Program-made: the position numbers and the translations under genes | Notes under the pieces: generated by a model | Seen by the model: only the letters and a program-made list of their open reading frames with translations | What the model was told of the DNA's origin: nothing | Databases searched by the model: none | Shown here: piece by piece, positions 13,693 to 15,978 of the stretch | Layout: each line of letters opens with the position of its first letter | Position numbering within the stretch: the stretch's first letter is position 1 | Assembly (NCBI GenBank): GCA_964465385.1 | Contig: CAYXIM010000042.1 | Span: forward strand, 1-15,978 | Direction: 5' to 3' | From: JAAYBY01 sp964465385 | GTDB taxonomy: Bacteria; Bacillota; Clostridia; Saccharofermentanales; UBA5734 | DNA: 15,978 bases

Positions 13693-14695
13693 CCTCAAGG
13701 CAGCCATCCGGCGTGGCGACATCCCGCGCCTGCTGGTGCTGGCCGGTGAAGAAACCTTTCTGATCGAAAACATCGCGGCGACCCTGACCGAGGTGCTCAT
13801 CGCCCCGGGCGCAGCTGACCTGGACCGGGTCCTCCTGACCGGGGCCGGGCGTGGCGGCCAGATCAGCCTGGAGCAGATCCGGAGCGAAGTGATGACACCG
13901 CCGTTTTTGTCCACGCGCAAGCTGGTGATCGTGCGCGCCTCCAACTGGTTTGTGGCGGGGGCAGCCACAACTGATGGCCTGGTGGCCCTGATTCAGGCCC
14001 TGCCTGATTCGGTCTGCCTGCTCTTCATGGAAGAAAAAATCGACCGCCGCCTGAAAAAACTGGTGCAGGCCATTGAAAGCCAGGGGCTGCTGGCCCTGTT
14101 TGACCGGGCCCAGCCGCGGGTCCTCCAGCAATGGGTGGAGGGCCTGTGCCGCCAGCAGGGCCTGACCATCGATCCCGCGGCCGCGGCCAGCCTGATCGAC
14201 CGCTGCGAGGGCAGCATGCAGGTCCTGGACCAGGAGCTGAAAAAGCTCTTTTTGACCTGCCAGGCCACCGCCTGCACCCACATCGACCTGGACCTGATCG
14301 AGGCTGTCTCGCTCCCTGACCTGCATGGGACCATCTTTCACATGACCGATGCCCTGTCTGCGGGCCGGGTCAGTGACGCCCTGCGCCTGACCGACACCCT
14401 GATCGCCCAGAAACAGCCGGTCCAGCTGATCTTGTTCATGCTGACCCGCCATTTCCGCCAGCTGATCTGTGCCGCCGACTTGAAAGCCAAGGAAGCCATC
14501 GGCTCCCGCCTCAAGCTGCCGCCCTTTGTGGCCGCACGCCTGGCCAGCCAGGCGGCCGGTTTACCCATCGAGAGGCTTGAAAGCCTCTATGCCCTGTGTT
14601 TCGAAACCGATGTGGCCATCAAGAGCGGCCAGATTGGTGACCGCCTGGGCCTGGAGACCCTGCTCATTGACTGTTCCCGGTCGTTGACGCGCTAA
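13655..14695 (+). CDS. holA: DNA polymerase III subunit delta
   Basis: HolA is the clamp-loader delta subunit that opens the beta sliding clamp during replication. The 346-residue length fits. Family features are the N-terminal VLAGEETFLIE (about 28-38), the following segment SLEQIRSEVMTPPFLSTRKLVIV with the PFLSTRKLV beta-clamp-contact region, a central lid domain and an all-helical C-terminal collar. As usual for delta, there is no Walker A. GGAGGA (13641-13646) lies eight bases before ATG 13655, inside the end of comEC. comEC-holA adjacency is common in Bacillota. rpsT, often found next to holA, is absent here; an icd gene follows instead. Confidence 0.93.
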   Translation: MARQTRQGPSFNDLKAAIRRGDIPRLLVLAGEETFLIENIAATLTEVLIAPGAADLDRVLLTGAGRGGQISLEQIRSEVMTPPFLSTRKLVIVRASNWFVAGAATTDGLVALIQALPDSVCLLFMEEKIDRRLKKLVQAIESQGLLALFDRAQPRVLQQWVEGLCRQQGLTIDPAAAASLIDRCEGSMQVLDQELKKLFLTCQATACTHIDLDLIEAVSLPDLHGTIFHMTDALSAGRVSDALRLTDTLIAQKQPVQLILFMLTRHFRQLICAADLKAKEAIGSRLKLPPFVAARLASQAAGLPIERLESLYALCFETDVAIKSGQIGDRLGLETLLIDCSRSLTR

Positions 14696-14713
14696 GGCCC
14701 CTTTCACTATAAT
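14684..14713 (+). promoter_or_regulatory. icd promoter
   Basis: TTGACG (14684-14689), 18 bases, then TATAAT (14708-14713) is the best sigma-A promoter in the window. The -35 box lies in the last codons of holA, whose stop is at 14693-14695. Initiation near 14720 gives a short leader ending in GGAGGAGG (14731-14738). Strong promoter and ribosome binding site suggest high expression. Confidence 0.75.
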
Positions 14714-14743
14714 GGGCGACAGGACAAACAGGAGGAGGCCGCT

Positions 14744-15955
14744 ATGGATCGGATACAGATGAAGACACCCCTGGTGGAAATGGACGGGGATGAGATGACC
14801 CGGGTGATCTGGCAGCAGATCAAGGACAAGGTCATCAGGCCCTTTGTGGCCCTCAAGACCGACTATTTTGACCTGGGGCTTGAACACCGGGACCAGACGG
14901 ACGACCAGGTGACCCTGGCCGCCGCCCGGCGCACCCGCGAACTGGGGGTGGCCGTCAAATGCGCCACCATCACGCCCAATGCCCAGCGGATGGACGAATA
15001 CAAGCTCAAGCAGCTGTGGCCCAGCCCCAATGCCACCTTGCGCGGCTACCTGGATGGCACCGTTTTTCGCCGGCCCATCCAGATCGATGCCATCCGGCCC
15101 ACCGTCAGCACCTGGCAAAAACCCATCACCATCGCCCGGCATGCCTACGGCGACCTCTACAAAAGCAGTGAGCTGCAGGTCCAGGGGGCCTGCCGCGCGG
15201 AGCTGCTCCTGACCGCTCCAGACGGCAGCCAGACACGCCAGCTGGTCCACGACTTTGATGGACCCGGCATCGTCCTGGGCATGCACAACACCGACCGCTC
15301 CATCGAGGCGTTTGCCCGTGCCTGCATGACCTACGCCCTGACCCAAGGTGAAGACCTGTGGTTTGCCAGCAAGGACACCATCTCCAAAACCTATGACCAC
15401 CGCTTCAAGGACATCTTTGAAGCGGTCTTTGAAGCCGACTACAAGGATGCCTTCCAAGCGGCGGGCCTGACCTATTTTTACACCCTGATCGATGATGCTG
15501 TTGCCCGGGTGGTCCGTTCAGCAGGCGGCTTCATCTGGGCCTGCAAGAACTACGACGGCGACGTCATGAGCGACCTGCTGGCCTCTGCCTCCGGCAGCCT
15601 GGCCCTGATGACCTCGGTCCTCATGGCCCCCGACGGCACCACCGAGTATGAAGCCGCCCACGGCACAGTCACCCGCCACTATTACCGCTACCTCAAGGGT
15701 GAGAAGACCTCGACCAACCCCATGGCCACGCTCTTTGCCTGGAGCGGCGCCCTGCGCCAGCGGGGGACCCTGGACGGCCTGGCAGATCTGGTGGCTTTTG
15801 CCGATGCCATGGATGCCGCCGCCCTGGCCACCATCAACCGGGGCCTGGTGACCGGGGACCTGAAAAACCAGGTGGACCTGCCTGAGGTGACGGTCGTTGA
15901 CACGGCAGGTTTCCTGGACGCTGTGGCGGCCGGGCTGAAAGAAGGACGGCCATGA
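14744..15955 (+). CDS. icd: NADP-dependent isocitrate dehydrogenase, eukaryotic-type (subfamily II)
   Basis: The enzyme decarboxylates isocitrate to 2-oxoglutarate with NADP+, giving NADPH and a glutamate precursor. The 403 residues resemble the homodimeric human IDH1/IDH2 type, not E. coli Icd. Numbering nearly matches human IDH1: substrate residues S94, N96, R100, R109, R132 and Y139 are present; metal ligands are D251, D273 and D277; HGTVTRH (306-312) holds R311 and H312, which mark NADP use. Some conserved spots differ: GRHAYG reads ARHAYG (A131), the IPRLV segment reads IRPTV (117-121), and the usual QGFGSLG reads SASGSLA (281-287). All catalytic residues remain, so activity is expected. 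The ATG lies five bases after GGAGGAGG. The stop overlaps the next start (ATGA). Confidence 0.95.
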   Translation: MDRIQMKTPLVEMDGDEMTRVIWQQIKDKVIRPFVALKTDYFDLGLEHRDQTDDQVTLAAARRTRELGVAVKCATITPNAQRMDEYKLKQLWPSPNATLRGYLDGTVFRRPIQIDAIRPTVSTWQKPITIARHAYGDLYKSSELQVQGACRAELLLTAPDGSQTRQLVHDFDGPGIVLGMHNTDRSIEAFARACMTYALTQGEDLWFASKDTISKTYDHRFKDIFEAVFEADYKDAFQAAGLTYFYTLIDDAVARVVRSAGGFIWACKNYDGDVMSDLLASASGSLALMTSVLMAPDGTTEYEAAHGTVTRHYYRYLKGEKTSTNPMATLFAWSGALRQRGTLDGLADLVAFADAMDAAALATINRGLVTGDLKNQVDLPEVTVVDTAGFLDAVAAGLKEGRP

Positions 15956-15978
15956 AGACGACAACCACCATCCCCGCC
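15952..15978 (+). CDS. Start of an unidentified gene, cut by the window end
   Basis: An ATG overlaps the icd stop by four bases (ATGA), and nine codons (MKTTTTIPA) are open to the window edge. A GAAGGA sequence at 15941-15946 could be its ribosome binding site. Overlap with icd suggests one operon, perhaps another citrate-cycle step, but nine residues do not allow a call. Confidence 0.45.

Noticed and set aside
12907..13968. 353-codon open frame opposite comEC/holA
   Set aside because: It spans two real genes on the other strand. Composition is Gln/Gly/Ala/Arg-rich, as expected for a shadow of high-GC coding DNA.
14561..15457. 298-codon open frame opposite icd
   Set aside because: It is antisense to conserved icd and the holA end, with no motif or start signal.
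1..15978. Mobile elements, CRISPR arrays, tRNA or rRNA genes
   Set aside because: No transposase or integrase motifs, no regularly spaced repeats and no cloverleaf or rRNA-like sequence were seen on reading both strands.

Overview
The window is GC-rich, densely packed bacterial chromosome. It carries housekeeping genes and no sign of mobile DNA, CRISPR, rRNA or tRNA. Strong AGGAGG-type ribosome binding sites, a Bacillus-type LexA operator in front of ruvC, the RqcH, EngB/YsxC and ComEC-HolA genes, QueH behind ruvB, and a Na+-translocating decarboxylase beta subunit all suggest an anaerobic member of the Bacillota (Clostridia in the broad sense). The genus cannot be read from the sequence.

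Layout. (1) 1-296 is the control region of the ruv operon, with a promoter and an SOS box lying over the predicted transcription start. (2) 297-3183 (+) is ruvC-ruvA-ruvB-queH, tightly coupled: Holliday-junction resolvase and branch migration motor, then an epoxyqueuosine reductase. (3) 3095-4981 (-) is rqcH, the ribosome quality-control factor, converging on queH with an 89-bp overlap. (4) 5042-5314 (+) is a small two-helix membrane protein with a good promoter. It ends exactly where the opposing operon ends. (5) 9164 down to 5315 (-) is an operon of two tandem, unusually long PRPP synthase paralogues, then oadB (Na+-pump beta subunit) and a 49-codon OadG-like gamma subunit. (6) 9342-10598 (+) is a divergent OFA-family MFS transporter, ended by a terminator. 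(7) 10686-14695 (+) is engB, comEC and holA: ribosome assembly GTPase, DNA-uptake channel and DNA polymerase III delta. (8) 14744-15955 (+) is a eukaryotic-type NADP isocitrate dehydrogenase with its own consensus promoter, overlapping the start of a further gene cut by the window edge.

How they work together. The ruv genes form a DNA-damage-inducible recombination module with a tRNA-modification gene attached. The engB/comEC/holA block is core maintenance. The least ordinary part is the prs2-prs1-oadB-oadG operon with its divergent transporter. Two diverged long PRPP synthases are co-transcribed with membrane subunits of a sodium-pumping decarboxylase whose alpha and biotin-carrier subunits are not in the window. 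No clearly novel defence or mobile system is visible. The operon and the paralogue divergence are the best leads.
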